A stretch of 17,957 nt of DNA from Clostridia bacterium (GTDB taxonomy: Bacteria; Bacillota; Clostridia; Clostridiales; Clostridiaceae): positions 1 to 17,957 of the forward strand of contig RZYZ01000015.1 of the NCBI GenBank assembly GCA_009930125.1, read 5' to 3'. Shown here one piece after another: positions 5,902 through 13,327 of the stretch. The first letter of the stretch is position 1, and every line of letters starts with the position of its first letter. The notes under the pieces are model-generated. The model searched no databases. It was not told the origin of the DNA and was given only the letters and a program-made list of their open reading frames with translations. A program made the position numbers and the translations under genes.

Positions 5902-6843
5902 ATGAAAAAGTATATTTTAAAACGTATCGGCATCTCCGCATTGACGCTCCTGGTCATTCTTTTTATTCTGTTCATCATGCTCGAGCTCATGCCGGGCTCA
6001 CCGTTCAACGATGAAAAGCTGACCGATGCCCAGAGAGCCATCATCAATGCGAAATACGGCCTGGACAAACCGGTGTTCGTTAGATTCTTCAACTACCTGA
6101 AAGCTATGATTTCCGGGGACTTTGGAGTTTCCTACAACATTTCAAAGAATACACCGATTACGCAGCTTCTGCAGTCAAGACTCCCCCTTTCCTTACGGAT
6201 CGGTGGTCAGGCGGTCTTCATCGGTACCATCATCGGGATCGTTCTGGGACTCATTGCTGCAATCAAGCACAATACGATTTTCGATACACTGACTACTGTG
6301 ATTTCAGTACTGGGTGTCAGTCTTCCTTCCTATGTATTTGCCATGGCACTGATCTATTCCATGGGATTCAAGCTGAAATGGTTCCCGCTGCTCTATGAGA
6401 TCGATGCGCCCTTTGAATCGACGATTCTGCCCACGGTGGCGCTGAGTATGTTCACCATTGCCACGGTGGCCAGGTTCACGAGGACGGAAATGCTGGAAGT
6501 ACTGGGATCAGACTATATGCTCCTTGCAGAAAGCAAAGGTGTGGACCGTAAAAGACTGATTTTCGTCCATGCACTGAGAAATGCCCTGATTCCGATCATC
6601 ACGGTGCTTGCACCGCTCATTGTCAGCCTGATGACAGGAAGCCTTGTCATCGAGAAGCTGTTTTCCATCCCAGGCATCGGATCGCTCATGGTTACGGCCA
6701 TCCAGTCCAATGACTATAACGTGATCATTGCACTGGCATTTGTCTACAGCGTCATGTTCATCTCCATCATGCTGGTGGTGGATATACTCTACGGCATCAT
6801 CGATCCGAGAATCAGACTTGCAAAGGAGGATCTCCATGAATAA
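5902..6843 (+). CDS. oppB: Oligopeptide ABC transporter permease OppB
   Basis: A 313-residue inner membrane permease, one of the two that form the translocation channel. It begins 'MKKYILKRIG' followed by a first transmembrane helix, as usual for OppB/DppB, then the extracytoplasmic loop with 'LMPGSPF' and 'KYGLDKPVFVRFFNYL', and then five further helices. The cytoplasmic EAA loop that docks on the ATPases lies at about residues 196-233 and contains 'LAESKGVDRKRLIFVHALRN'. Start choice: AGGAG at 5889-5893 is eight bases before the ATG at 5902; the in-frame GTG at 5896 is too close to that site. The end overlaps oppC by eight bases. Confidence 0.93.
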   Translation: MKKYILKRIGISALTLLVILFILFIMLELMPGSPFNDEKLTDAQRAIINAKYGLDKPVFVRFFNYLKAMISGDFGVSYNISKNTPITQLLQSRLPLSLRIGGQAVFIGTIIGIVLGLIAAIKHNTIFDTLTTVISVLGVSLPSYVFAMALIYSMGFKLKWFPLLYEIDAPFESTILPTVALSMFTIATVARFTRTEMLEVLGSDYMLLAESKGVDRKRLIFVHALRNALIPIITVLAPLIVSLMTGSLVIEKLFSIPGIGSLMVTAIQSNDYNVIIALAFVYSVMFISIMLVVDILYGIIDPRIRLAKEDLHE

Positions 6844-7891
6844 TCAGACAATAGAATTCAAACCTGATGATTTTCAGCTGGTGAGAAAAGACCAGGATGA
6901 TTTCGTGGATGAAACCTATGCGAAGGAATCCTACTGGAAAGACATCCTCATGAGATTCGTGAAGAACAAAGGGGCCATCTTCGGCCTGATCTTCATTCTG
7001 CTCATCATCCTCATGGCCATTATTGGACCTGGTTTGAATGAATATACCTATGACTCTCAGATCATTCAGCACCAGAATCTGGCACCACGAATCAAGGCCA
7101 TTGAAAACCTGGGCATCGGCATCTTTGATGGTGCGGAAACCATGAACACCTCCACAGGTGTAGTGGAAATCAATAAATATGTGGACCCTGAAAAAGAGAC
7201 GGGTCTGGAAGATACCTACTACTGGTTCGGTACGGACGTCCTAGGCCGTGACATCTTCACGAGAACCTGGTCCGGTACCAGAATCTCCCTCTACATCGCT
7301 CTGGTGGCGGTGCTGGTGGATATGCTCTTTGGTATGAGCTATGGTCTCATCTCCGGATACTTCGGCGGCAGAGTGGATATGATCATGCAGAGATTCTCTG
7401 AAGTGCTCAATGGTATTCCGACGCTGGTTCTGGTCACGCTACTCATCATCGTCATGAAACCGGGGCTCTTCACCATCACCCTCGCCTTGGCCCTGACGGG
7501 CTGGATCGGCATGAGCCGTGTGGCAAGAGCGCAGGTGCTGAAGCTGAAGGAGCAGGAGTTTATTCTGGCCTCCAAGACTTTGGGCGCCAAAGACTTCTTC
7601 ATCATCTTCAAGGAGATCCTGCCCAACATCTTCGGACAGCTGATCATCATGTCGATGTTTTCCGTGCCCAATGCCATCTTCACGGAAGCCTTCCTGGCTT
7701 TCGTCGGACTGGGTGTGCCGGCACCGAATGCTTCGCTGGGATCGCTCATCAGTGATGCCTTCAAGTCCTTCACCACACATCCTTATATGATCGTGTTCCC
7801 GGTGATCGTCCTTGCTGTCATCATGCTGAGCTTCAATCTTCTGGCCGATGGTCTGAGGGATGCCTTTGATCCTAAAATGAAAGAAATGTAG
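6836..7891 (+). CDS. oppC: Oligopeptide ABC transporter permease OppC
   Basis: A 351-residue inner membrane permease that pairs with OppB. It has the OppC/DppC plan: a cytoplasmic N-terminal tail of about 45 residues ('FQLVRKDQDDFVDETYAKES'), a first helix around 'GAIFGLIFILLIILMAIIGP', a long extracytoplasmic insert containing 'HQNLAPRIKAIENLG' and 'WFGTDVLGRDIFTRTWSGTR', then the remaining helices with the EAA loop near residues 234-270 ('ILASKTLGAKDFFIIFKEIL'). The start at 6836 is preceded by AGGAGG at a good distance and overlaps the oppB stop by eight bases; the frame stays open further upstream into oppB, but that is not credible as coding. The long insert with 'NLAPR' is typical of Gram-positive OppC. 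Confidence 0.93.
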   Translation: MNNQTIEFKPDDFQLVRKDQDDFVDETYAKESYWKDILMRFVKNKGAIFGLIFILLIILMAIIGPGLNEYTYDSQIIQHQNLAPRIKAIENLGIGIFDGAETMNTSTGVVEINKYVDPEKETGLEDTYYWFGTDVLGRDIFTRTWSGTRISLYIALVAVLVDMLFGMSYGLISGYFGGRVDMIMQRFSEVLNGIPTLVLVTLLIIVMKPGLFTITLALALTGWIGMSRVARAQVLKLKEQEFILASKTLGAKDFFIIFKEILPNIFGQLIIMSMFSVPNAIFTEAFLAFVGLGVPAPNASLGSLISDAFKSFTTHPYMIVFPVIVLAVIMLSFNLLADGLRDAFDPKMKEM

Positions 7892-7900
7892 GTGAATGTT

Positions 7901-8980
7901 ATGCAAAAAGAAGTTGTACTGGATATGAAAAACCTGTCCATCTCGTTCAAGACGTCAGCAGGGGAGATCAAAGCCATCCGTGGTGTGGATTTCACCCTGT
8001 ACAAGGGCGACACCGTCGCCATTGTCGGTGAGAGCGGCAGCGGAAAGTCCGTTACGGTAAAAGCCATCATGGGTATTTTATCGGGCAATGAGACCATCAA
8101 CAGTGGAACCATTGATTTCACATACAGAAGAGGAGAGGAAGTCATCCATGAGGACCTTCTGAAACTATCCAAGAATCAGATGCGAAAACGAATCAACGGA
8201 AAGAGAATCGCCATGGTGTTTCAGGACCCCATGACGTCCTTAAACCCCACCATGTCCATCGGGGCACAGGTCATGGAGGGCATGATCTATCATTACAGCA
8301 AAAGCAGGGAGGAAGCGAGAAAGAAGGCCATAGAGCTGCTGGATCTTGTGGGTATTCCTGAACCTGAAAAAAGAATGAAGAACTATCCCCATCAGCTTTC
8401 CGGCGGAATGAGGCAGAGAGTGGTCATCGCCATTGCCCTGTCCTGCGATCCGGAAGTGCTGATCTGTGACGAGCCTACCACGGCGCTGGATGTGACCATC
8501 CAGGCGAAGATACTGGAGCTCATCAAGGACATCCAGAAAAAGCTGGGCATTTCGGTCATCTACATCACCCATGACCTGGGTGTTGTGGCCAAGGTGGCGG
8601 ATTATGTGGCCGTGATGTATGCCGGAAAGTTCATTGAGAAGGGAACCACGGAAGAAATCTTCTTTGATCCCCGTCATCCCTATACCTGGGGCCTCTTATC
8701 AGCGATTCCGAGTCTCGAGAAGACGGAAGACTCCCTTTATGCCATTCCGGGAAGCCCTCCGAACCTTCTGAATCAGGTGAAGGGCGATCCCTTTGCACCG
8801 AGAAATCTGTATGCGCTGAATATCGACTACAGAGAAGAGCCGCCCATGTTCAAGATCACCGATACCCATTATGCCAGCACCTGGCTGCTTCATGAGGGCG
8901 CACCCAAAGTGGATATGCCCGAGCAGCTGAGAGCAAGAATCGAAGTCATGAGGAAGGAGGTCATGGAGAATGGAAGATAG
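7901..8980 (+). CDS. oppD: Oligopeptide ABC transporter ATPase OppD (AmiE-like)
   Basis: A 359-residue cytoplasmic ATPase that powers uptake as a heterodimer with OppF. Walker A is GESGSGKS (residues 43-50), the Q-loop is in 'MVFQDPMTSLNP', the signature LSGGM is at 166-170, Walker B ends in D190-E191, and the switch histidine is H224 in 'YITHDLG'. The C-terminal oligo_HPY region starts at 'RHPYTWGLLSAIP'. The four cysteines that many OppD/DppD proteins carry in the C-terminal region are all replaced ('GDPFAPRNLYALNID', then 'HYASTWLL'), as in the streptococcal AmiE and lactococcal OppD group. AGGTG at 7890-7894 favours the ATG at 7901 over the in-frame GTG at 7892 that touches the oppC stop. 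The end overlaps oppF. Confidence 0.93.
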   Translation: MQKEVVLDMKNLSISFKTSAGEIKAIRGVDFTLYKGDTVAIVGESGSGKSVTVKAIMGILSGNETINSGTIDFTYRRGEEVIHEDLLKLSKNQMRKRINGKRIAMVFQDPMTSLNPTMSIGAQVMEGMIYHYSKSREEARKKAIELLDLVGIPEPEKRMKNYPHQLSGGMRQRVVIAIALSCDPEVLICDEPTTALDVTIQAKILELIKDIQKKLGISVIYITHDLGVVAKVADYVAVMYAGKFIEKGTTEEIFFDPRHPYTWGLLSAIPSLEKTEDSLYAIPGSPPNLLNQVKGDPFAPRNLYALNIDYREEPPMFKITDTHYASTWLLHEGAPKVDMPEQLRARIEVMRKEVMENGR

Positions 8981-9908
8981 AAAACCGCTCCTTCAAGTAC
9001 GAAATCTGAAACAGCACTTCAAGGTGTCAAGAAAGTTCTACGTCAAGGCAGTGGATGGCGTCTCCTTTGACATCTATCCTGGTGAAACCTATGGTCTGGT
9101 GGGAGAATCCGGAAGTGGTAAATCCACCATCGGACGCTCGGTCATCAGGCTCTATGAACCCACAGGGGGAGAAATCCTCTTCAACGGCATGGATATATCC
9201 GGAAAGCTCGACAAGGATAAAAGCAAATCCCTTCGCATGAACATGCAGATGATCTTTCAGGACCCCATGGCGTCTCTGAATCCAAGAAAGAAAGTACTGG
9301 ATCTCATCGCTCTGGGTCTGGACATCCATCACCCTGAAATGAGTGCGGAGGAAAGAAAAAAGAAAGTCTACGACATTCTTGACCTGGTAGGTCTTTCCCA
9401 TGAACATGCCAACCGCTATCCCCATCAGTTTTCCGGTGGACAGCGTCAGCGTATCGGCATCGCCAGAGCGCTGATCATGGACCCGGACCTGGTCATCGCC
9501 GATGAAGCCATCAGTGCGCTGGATGTTTCCATTCAGGCCCAGGTGGTGAATCTGATGAAGGAGATTCAGCAGAAGACCAACATCGCCTATCTCTTCATTG
9601 CCCACGACCTGTCCATGGTGAAATACATCTCGGATCGAATCGGGGTACTGCACTATGGCCATCTGGTGGAAACAGGCACCACGGACGAGATTTTCTCGAA
9701 TCCGGTGCATCCGTACACGAAATCCCTTCTGTCCGCCATTCCTCATCCCAATCCCATCACGGAGCGGGACAGAAAGGCCATGAACTATGACTATGCTTCC
9801 AGTGGCATCGACTATACCAAGGGAACTCTGACCAATATCGGAGGCACCCATATGGTACTCGCCACGGAAGCGGAACTGGAAAAGTGGACAAAATTGAAAG
9901 ACATCTAA
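8970..9908 (+). CDS. oppF: Oligopeptide ABC transporter ATPase OppF (AmiF-like)
   Basis: A 312-residue cytoplasmic ATPase partner of OppD. Walker A is GESGSGKS (residues 45-52), the Q-loop is in 'MIFQDPMASLNP', the signature FSGGQRQR begins at residue 154, Walker B ends D178-E179, and the switch histidine is in 'FIAHDLS'. After Walker B it reads DEA instead of the common DEP. The tail ('NIGGTHMVLATEAELEKW') is like Gram-positive AmiF/OppF and lacks the cysteine-rich ending of proteobacterial OppF. It starts inside the end of oppD (11-base overlap), with AGGAGG nine bases before the ATG. It is the last gene of the operon: two hairpins follow. Confidence 0.93.
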   Translation: MEDRKPLLQVRNLKQHFKVSRKFYVKAVDGVSFDIYPGETYGLVGESGSGKSTIGRSVIRLYEPTGGEILFNGMDISGKLDKDKSKSLRMNMQMIFQDPMASLNPRKKVLDLIALGLDIHHPEMSAEERKKKVYDILDLVGLSHEHANRYPHQFSGGQRQRIGIARALIMDPDLVIADEAISALDVSIQAQVVNLMKEIQQKTNIAYLFIAHDLSMVKYISDRIGVLHYGHLVETGTTDEIFSNPVHPYTKSLLSAIPHPNPITERDRKAMNYDYASSGIDYTKGTLTNIGGTHMVLATEAELEKWTKLKDI

Positions 9909-9919
9909 ACAGATAGATG

Positions 9920-9943
9920 AAAATGCTGTAGGAGTTTACAGCA
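9920..9943 (-). terminator. Terminator of the DMT permease gene
   Basis: TGCTGTA (9924-9930) and TACAGCA (9937-9943) form a perfect 7 bp stem with a 6-base loop. On the minus strand the stem is followed by TTTTC. This is the form expected of an intrinsic terminator for the leftward permease gene. Confidence 0.6.
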
Positions 9944-9954
9944 GAAAAAGAAAG

Positions 9955-10003
9955 AACCGCCATGGCACCAGAAAGAAATCTGGTTCCATGGCGGTTACTT
10001 TTC
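9955..10003 (+). terminator. Terminator of the opp operon (probably bidirectional)
   Basis: Eleven pairs (9955-9965 with 9986-9996), one mismatch and five more pairs (9967-9971 with 9980-9984) form a long GC-containing stem with an 8-base loop. It is followed by ACTTTTC. On the minus strand a T-rich stretch follows as well, so it can stop transcription from both convergent units. Confidence 0.85.
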
Positions 10004-10023
10004 ACAGTAATACTGATCGATTT

Positions 10024-10905
10024 TCAGCTTTCTGATCTTGCGTCCGTGGAGGCGAAATAGGTGCCGATGATCATGATGAGAAGGGCGATGATGAAGGTGA
10101 GGGAAGGAATCTCCAGAAAGATCAGAAGCGACAGAGCTGCTCCGATGAAAGGGGCCACAGCATAGTAGGCACTGGTCTTGGCAGCCCCCAGATGCCTCTG
10201 GGCATAGACATATAGGTAAATGCTCATGCCATAGGCAACGAAGCCCAGAAAGAGTGTCAGGGCGATGTAGAGGATATTCGTTGTGGTTTCTTTCAAAGCA
10301 AGAGAAATGAGAAGAGACCCCAGTCCAGAACCGAATCCTTTCAGGATGACCACCTGAAGAGGGTCCTTCACGGAAAGCTTTCTTGTGAGGTTGTTCTCGA
10401 ATCCCCAGCTGATGGAAGCCAGAAGCACAAGAAGAGATCCGAAGGAGAAGGAGAGACTAGAGAAGTCCTCTACGGAAAGGAGAATACTGGAGACCGTGAT
10501 GAGCCCGATGGCGATCCAGAGCCTTTTTGTGATGAACTCCTTGAAGATGAATAAGGCGATGAGGGAAGTGGCCACGATTTCAAAGTTGTTGAGCAGAGAC
10601 ACGGTGGCTGGAGTCGTCATGGTGAGGCCCACCATGAGAAAAATCGGAGCCAGAATATCTAAGGCAATCATGCCCAGGGTATAGGGCAGCTCTTTTCTTG
10701 TGAGATTCATCTCTTCTTTCAGCTTTCCCCGCTTGTACCTGTAAAAAGCGATGAGAGACATACCGATGCCTGCGCCAAGATAAAGAAGGGCAGCCATCAT
10801 GGTGGGGGGAACCTCCACCAGAAGAAGCTTTGAAACAGGGGAGGAGATGGCGTAAAGGGCTGCAGCAAGCACTGCATAAAAGATGGCAGTAGTCTGTCTC
10901 GTCAT
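10024..10905 (-). CDS. EamA/DMT-family permease
   Basis: A 293-residue membrane protein of the drug/metabolite transporter superfamily with two EamA repeats, about residues 6-140 and 150-285, and about ten predicted helices. Telling features are 'AVLAAALYAISSPVSKLLL' at the start, 'TTPATVSLLNNFEIVATSLIA' with 'FKEFITKRLWIAIGLI' closing the first repeat (each quoted in part), 'SISWGFENNLTRK' opening the second and 'GAAKTSAYYAVAPFIGA' with 'EIPSLTFIIA' near the end. Members export amino acids, metabolites or drugs; the substrate cannot be inferred. The start at 10905 has GGAGG nine bases upstream; the frame extends 14 codons further but without a ribosome binding site. It is a single gene, divergent from the AbrB-type gene and convergent with opp. 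Confidence 0.9.
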   Translation of the reverse strand: MTRQTTAIFYAVLAAALYAISSPVSKLLLVEVPPTMMAALLYLGAGIGMSLIAFYRYKRGKLKEEMNLTRKELPYTLGMIALDILAPIFLMVGLTMTTPATVSLLNNFEIVATSLIALFIFKEFITKRLWIAIGLITVSSILLSVEDFSSLSFSFGSLLVLLASISWGFENNLTRKLSVKDPLQVVILKGFGSGLGSLLISLALKETTTNILYIALTLFLGFVAYGMSIYLYVYAQRHLGAAKTSAYYAVAPFIGAALSLLIFLEIPSLTFIIALLIMIIGTYFASTDARSES

Positions 10906-10946
10906 AAGAAAATTCCTCCGTTGACAGCAGTAGTGAAGCTTGTACA

Positions 10947-10966
10947 AGGATGTGATATCCCATCCT
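10947..10966. repeat. Inverted repeat in the DMT gene upstream region
   Basis: AGGATG (10947-10952) and CATCCT (10961-10966) flank an 8-base centre that itself contains the palindrome GATATC. It lies about 40-60 bp upstream of the DMT start codon, so it could be an operator or a leader hairpin. No clear promoter could be assigned to this gene. Confidence 0.35.
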
Positions 10967-11080
10967 ACAGATTCACTCAGTTATTATCAGAATATATCAA
11001 AGTCATCCGGTGGTAAAGGATAAATGCAAAGTGATTGAGCATGAAAGAAGTAGTGAATCAGAAAATAATACATGGAAAGT

Positions 11081-11092
11081 ACACTATAGTGT
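11081..11092. repeat. 12 bp palindrome upstream of the AbrB-type gene
   Basis: ACACTATAGTGT is a perfect 12 bp palindrome about 60 bp before the start at 11153, in the region between divergent genes. It contains TATAGT, which resembles a -10 box, but no good -35 box is found at the right distance. It may be an operator for this gene, the divergent one, or both. Confidence 0.4.
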
Positions 11093-11152
11093 GGTTATAT
11101 CCGATAGAATAGGAAGTAGCGTATAAGTTTATAATAGGAGAAGTGGGTTTAA

Positions 11153-12187
11153 ATGGGATATCTTGCACTGACAATCTTTCTTGCCTTTCTAGGAGGCTTT
11201 GTTCTTCATAAACTGCGCATACCGGGAGGCATGATGCTGGGGAGTGTTCTGACCGTGGCGGTTCTGAACATCAATACGGATTTCATCTATATTCCATCGG
11301 AGTTTCGATTTGTGGCCCAGTGCATTGCAGGGGCCTACATCGGCATGACGGTGAAAAGGGAGAATTTCCCGCGGATGAAATACCTCATCCGGCCCATTCT
11401 TACGCTCCTCCTGGGTCTCTTTGCGACGAATCTTGTGGTGGGGTTGCTTATCCATCTGACGAGCCCGCTGGATCTGCTCACATCATTTCTGTCCGCTGTG
11501 CCGGGAGGGATCAGCGATACACCCCTCATCGCGGCGGACCTTGGTGCCGATGCGGCCAAGGTGACGGTGCTGCAGTTTGTGCGTCTGGTCTCCGGTATTG
11601 CGGTGGTGCCGCTTCTCATCCGGTATGAGCCGAAAGAAAGTGCAGCGAAGGAGAAGCCGTCTCTCATTGAGAAAAAGGTATCGCCTTTTGGCAGTGTAAA
11701 GCTCTGGTCAGCGCTTTTCGTGGCGTTTCTTGCGGGGTACATCGGTGATGTTCTTGGCGTACCGGCGGGCACATTGATTTTTGCCATGATCAGCATCGTG
11801 GTGCTGAAAGTGCTCAATCTGGAGGTCACCTTTCCCCTGTGGTTCAAACGTCTTGCACAGCTTTTTTCAGGAGCCTACATCGGTAGTCATTTCAGCTATC
11901 AGGATTTTGCCGATCTGAAGCTGCTGATTCTGCCGGCGCTCATCATGGTGGCGCTGAATATCCTGACCTGCTATCTCATCGGGCATTTTCTCGCCAGGAG
12001 ATATGAGCTGCCGCTGTCCCAGGCCATCCTTTCCTCCTCTCCGGCAGGCGCATCGGATATGGCGCTCATCGCCTCGGATCTGGGGGTTTCAGGTTCGGAT
12101 GTGGCCATGATCCAGATTGCAAGGCTCATCGGCGCGGTGACCATCTTTCCGCAGGTTTTCTATCTCCTGTCGAAGTTTCTGGGCTGA
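11153..12187 (+). CDS. AbrB-duplication family membrane protein
   Basis: A 344-residue polytopic membrane protein made of two homologous halves. The first half carries 'AGAYIGMTV' and 'SAVPGGISDTPLIAADLGAD'; the second carries 'SGAYIGSHF' and 'SSSPAGASDMALIASDLGVS', each followed by a similar 'QFVRLVSG' / 'QIARLIGA' helix. This matches the family listed as AbrB (PF05145), whose members are often labelled 'ammonia monooxygenase' or 'AbrB'; it has no relation to the Bacillus transition-state regulator or to the copper enzyme. It is probably a transporter, with unknown substrate. The ribosome binding site (AGGAG, 11136-11140) lies 12 bases before the ATG, somewhat far, so translation may be modest. 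No partner gene is nearby. The downstream sequence (12190-12235) can form only an imperfect hairpin. Confidence 0.88.
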   Translation: MGYLALTIFLAFLGGFVLHKLRIPGGMMLGSVLTVAVLNINTDFIYIPSEFRFVAQCIAGAYIGMTVKRENFPRMKYLIRPILTLLLGLFATNLVVGLLIHLTSPLDLLTSFLSAVPGGISDTPLIAADLGADAAKVTVLQFVRLVSGIAVVPLLIRYEPKESAAKEKPSLIEKKVSPFGSVKLWSALFVAFLAGYIGDVLGVPAGTLIFAMISIVVLKVLNLEVTFPLWFKRLAQLFSGAYIGSHFSYQDFADLKLLILPALIMVALNILTCYLIGHFLARRYELPLSQAILSSSPAGASDMALIASDLGVSGSDVAMIQIARLIGAVTIFPQVFYLLSKFLG

Positions 12188-12274
12188 AGAAAGATGGAAA
12201 AACCCCTGTTTTCAAAGCCCTTTTCATGGGAACGGTTTCTTTGTGAACAATGATAAATAGCTGACATTTCCGAC

Positions 12275-12303
12275 TTGACAGGAGAAACAATCCGCTATAA
12301 AAT
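12275..12303 (+). promoter_or_regulatory. Promoter of the pyrimidine operon
   Basis: A perfect TTGACA (12275-12280), a 17-base spacer and TAAAAT (12298-12303) form a strong sigma-A promoter. Transcription would start near 12310, so the PyrR-binding hairpin is at the very 5' end of the mRNA. Confidence 0.85.
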
Positions 12304-12314
12304 CTAAAAGAACA

Positions 12315-12343
12315 CTTTAAATCAGTCCCGTGAGGCTGAAAAG
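12315..12343 (+). promoter_or_regulatory. PyrR-binding hairpin (anti-antiterminator)
   Basis: The leader contains CAGTCC-CGTGA-GGCTG (12323-12338), the hallmark of PyrR binding loops. CAG/CTG and CC/GG pair with a bulged T (12326) and a 5-base loop. CTTT (12315-12318) pairs with AAAG (12340-12343) below an internal loop. In the family, PyrR bound to UMP stabilises this hairpin. Here its 3' arm overlaps the start of the antiterminator strand AAAAGAG (12339-12345), so PyrR binding would favour termination. No pyrR gene is in the window. Confidence 0.88.
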
Positions 12344-12410
12344 AGAAGAAGAATACTTTATGATCAAGGCAGGAGTCTATCGCTCCGCTTTCATCTGTTA
12401 CGGTTAACTG

Positions 12411-12442
12411 ACCTCTTTTTACCGCGGGTAAAGGAGGTTTTT
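12411..12442 (+). terminator. Attenuator terminator of the pyr leader, overlapping the pyrB ribosome binding site
   Basis: The arm 12411-12423 pairs with 12427-12438: 12 pairs with one bulged T and a 3-base loop. TTTTT follows at 12438-12442. The alternative antiterminator pairs 12337-12345 with 12413-12421 (nine pairs) and would destroy this stem. The Shine-Dalgarno AAGGAGG (12431-12437) is wholly within the 3' arm, so the folded terminator also hides the pyrB ribosome binding site; the ATG at 12446 is only four bases after the T-run. Confidence 0.88.
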
Positions 12443-12445
12443 ATT

Positions 12446-13327
12446 ATGGAAAGAAATCTGTTCAGCTTAAGAGAACTTGAAATCAATGAAATTAATTCTT
12501 TACTCAATCGTGCTATGGCGTTTAAAAATGGTGAGGTTTCACACTTTCCGGATCGGATCGTGGGGAATCTTTTTTTTGAGCCCAGCACCAGAACACACCA
12601 GTCCTTTATCATGGCAGAAAAGAAAATGGGGATGCAGAACATGGATCTGTTTCCCGAAGGAAGCAGCCTGAAAAAAGGAGAAAGTCTCTACGACACGGTG
12701 AAGACCTATGAAGCCATCGGGGCAGATGCCCTGGTGATCCGATCCAAAGAGGACAAGTACTATGAAGCCCTTCGCGGAAAGCTCTCCATACCGGTTTTAA
12801 ACGGGGGAGACGGAAGCGGAGACCATCCGACCCAGAGCCTTCTCGATCTTCTGACCATCAGAGAAGAGTTCGGACGATTCGAAGACCTCAGGATCCTTAT
12901 CGCAGGAGACATCTCCCACTCCAGAGTGGCCCATTCCAACATGGAAGTCATGGAGAGACTGGGACTGAAAGTGTACCAGAGTGCACCAGAAGTCTTCCAG
13001 GAGAAAAAGAGAACCTATCATGACATGGATGAGATCATCCGCGACATGGATATCGTCATGATGCTTCGGGTCCAGCATGAACGTCATGAAGTGAAATCAA
13101 TGTTGGACTGCGAAAGCTACAACAGAGACTATGGCATGAATGAGAGAAGAATCTCTCTCATGAAACCTTCCGCCATCCTCATGCATCCTGCTCCAGTGAA
13201 CCGAGGATGGGAAGTCACAGACGAAGTGGTGGAATGCGAGAAAAGCAGAATCATGAGACAGATGAGAAACGGCGTCTATGTCAGAATGGCGGTACTGGAA
13301 AGAGCACTTCAGGAGGAGAATTTATGA
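12446..13327 (+). CDS. pyrB: Aspartate carbamoyltransferase catalytic subunit
   Basis: A 293-residue cytoplasmic enzyme that joins carbamoyl phosphate and aspartate to N-carbamoyl-aspartate, the first committed step of pyrimidine synthesis. The carbamoyl-phosphate loop is S47-T48-R49-T50 in 'LFFEPSTRTH'; 'SGDHPTQSLLDL' holds H127 and Q130; 'HPAPVNRG' at 247-254 is the aspartate-side loop. Length is slightly below the usual 300-310. No pyrI regulatory subunit gene follows, so the enzyme is probably an unregulated trimer as in Bacillus, with control exerted by the RNA leader. The start has AAGGAGG eight bases upstream; that site is inside the attenuator stem. The stop overlaps the pyrC start (ATGA). 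Confidence 0.96.
   Translation: MERNLFSLRELEINEINSLLNRAMAFKNGEVSHFPDRIVGNLFFEPSTRTHQSFIMAEKKMGMQNMDLFPEGSSLKKGESLYDTVKTYEAIGADALVIRSKEDKYYEALRGKLSIPVLNGGDGSGDHPTQSLLDLLTIREEFGRFEDLRILIAGDISHSRVAHSNMEVMERLGLKVYQSAPEVFQEKKRTYHDMDEIIRDMDIVMMLRVQHERHEVKSMLDCESYNRDYGMNERRISLMKPSAILMHPAPVNRGWEVTDEVVECEKSRIMRQMRNGVYVRMAVLERALQEENL

Noticed and set aside
6728..6835. Upstream extension of oppC within oppB
   Set aside because: Translation is arginine/serine-rich nonsense overlapping the conserved end of oppB; AGGAGG fixes the start at 6836.
9027..9851. 274-codon minus-strand frame opposite oppF
   Set aside because: A shadow of oppF, which has all ABC ATPase motifs; the antisense translation has no recognisable domain.
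12190..12235. Possible terminator after the AbrB-type gene
   Set aside because: Only imperfect pairing (CCCCTG with CATGGG, AAACC with GGTTT) across long loops, and a short T-run; too weak to call.
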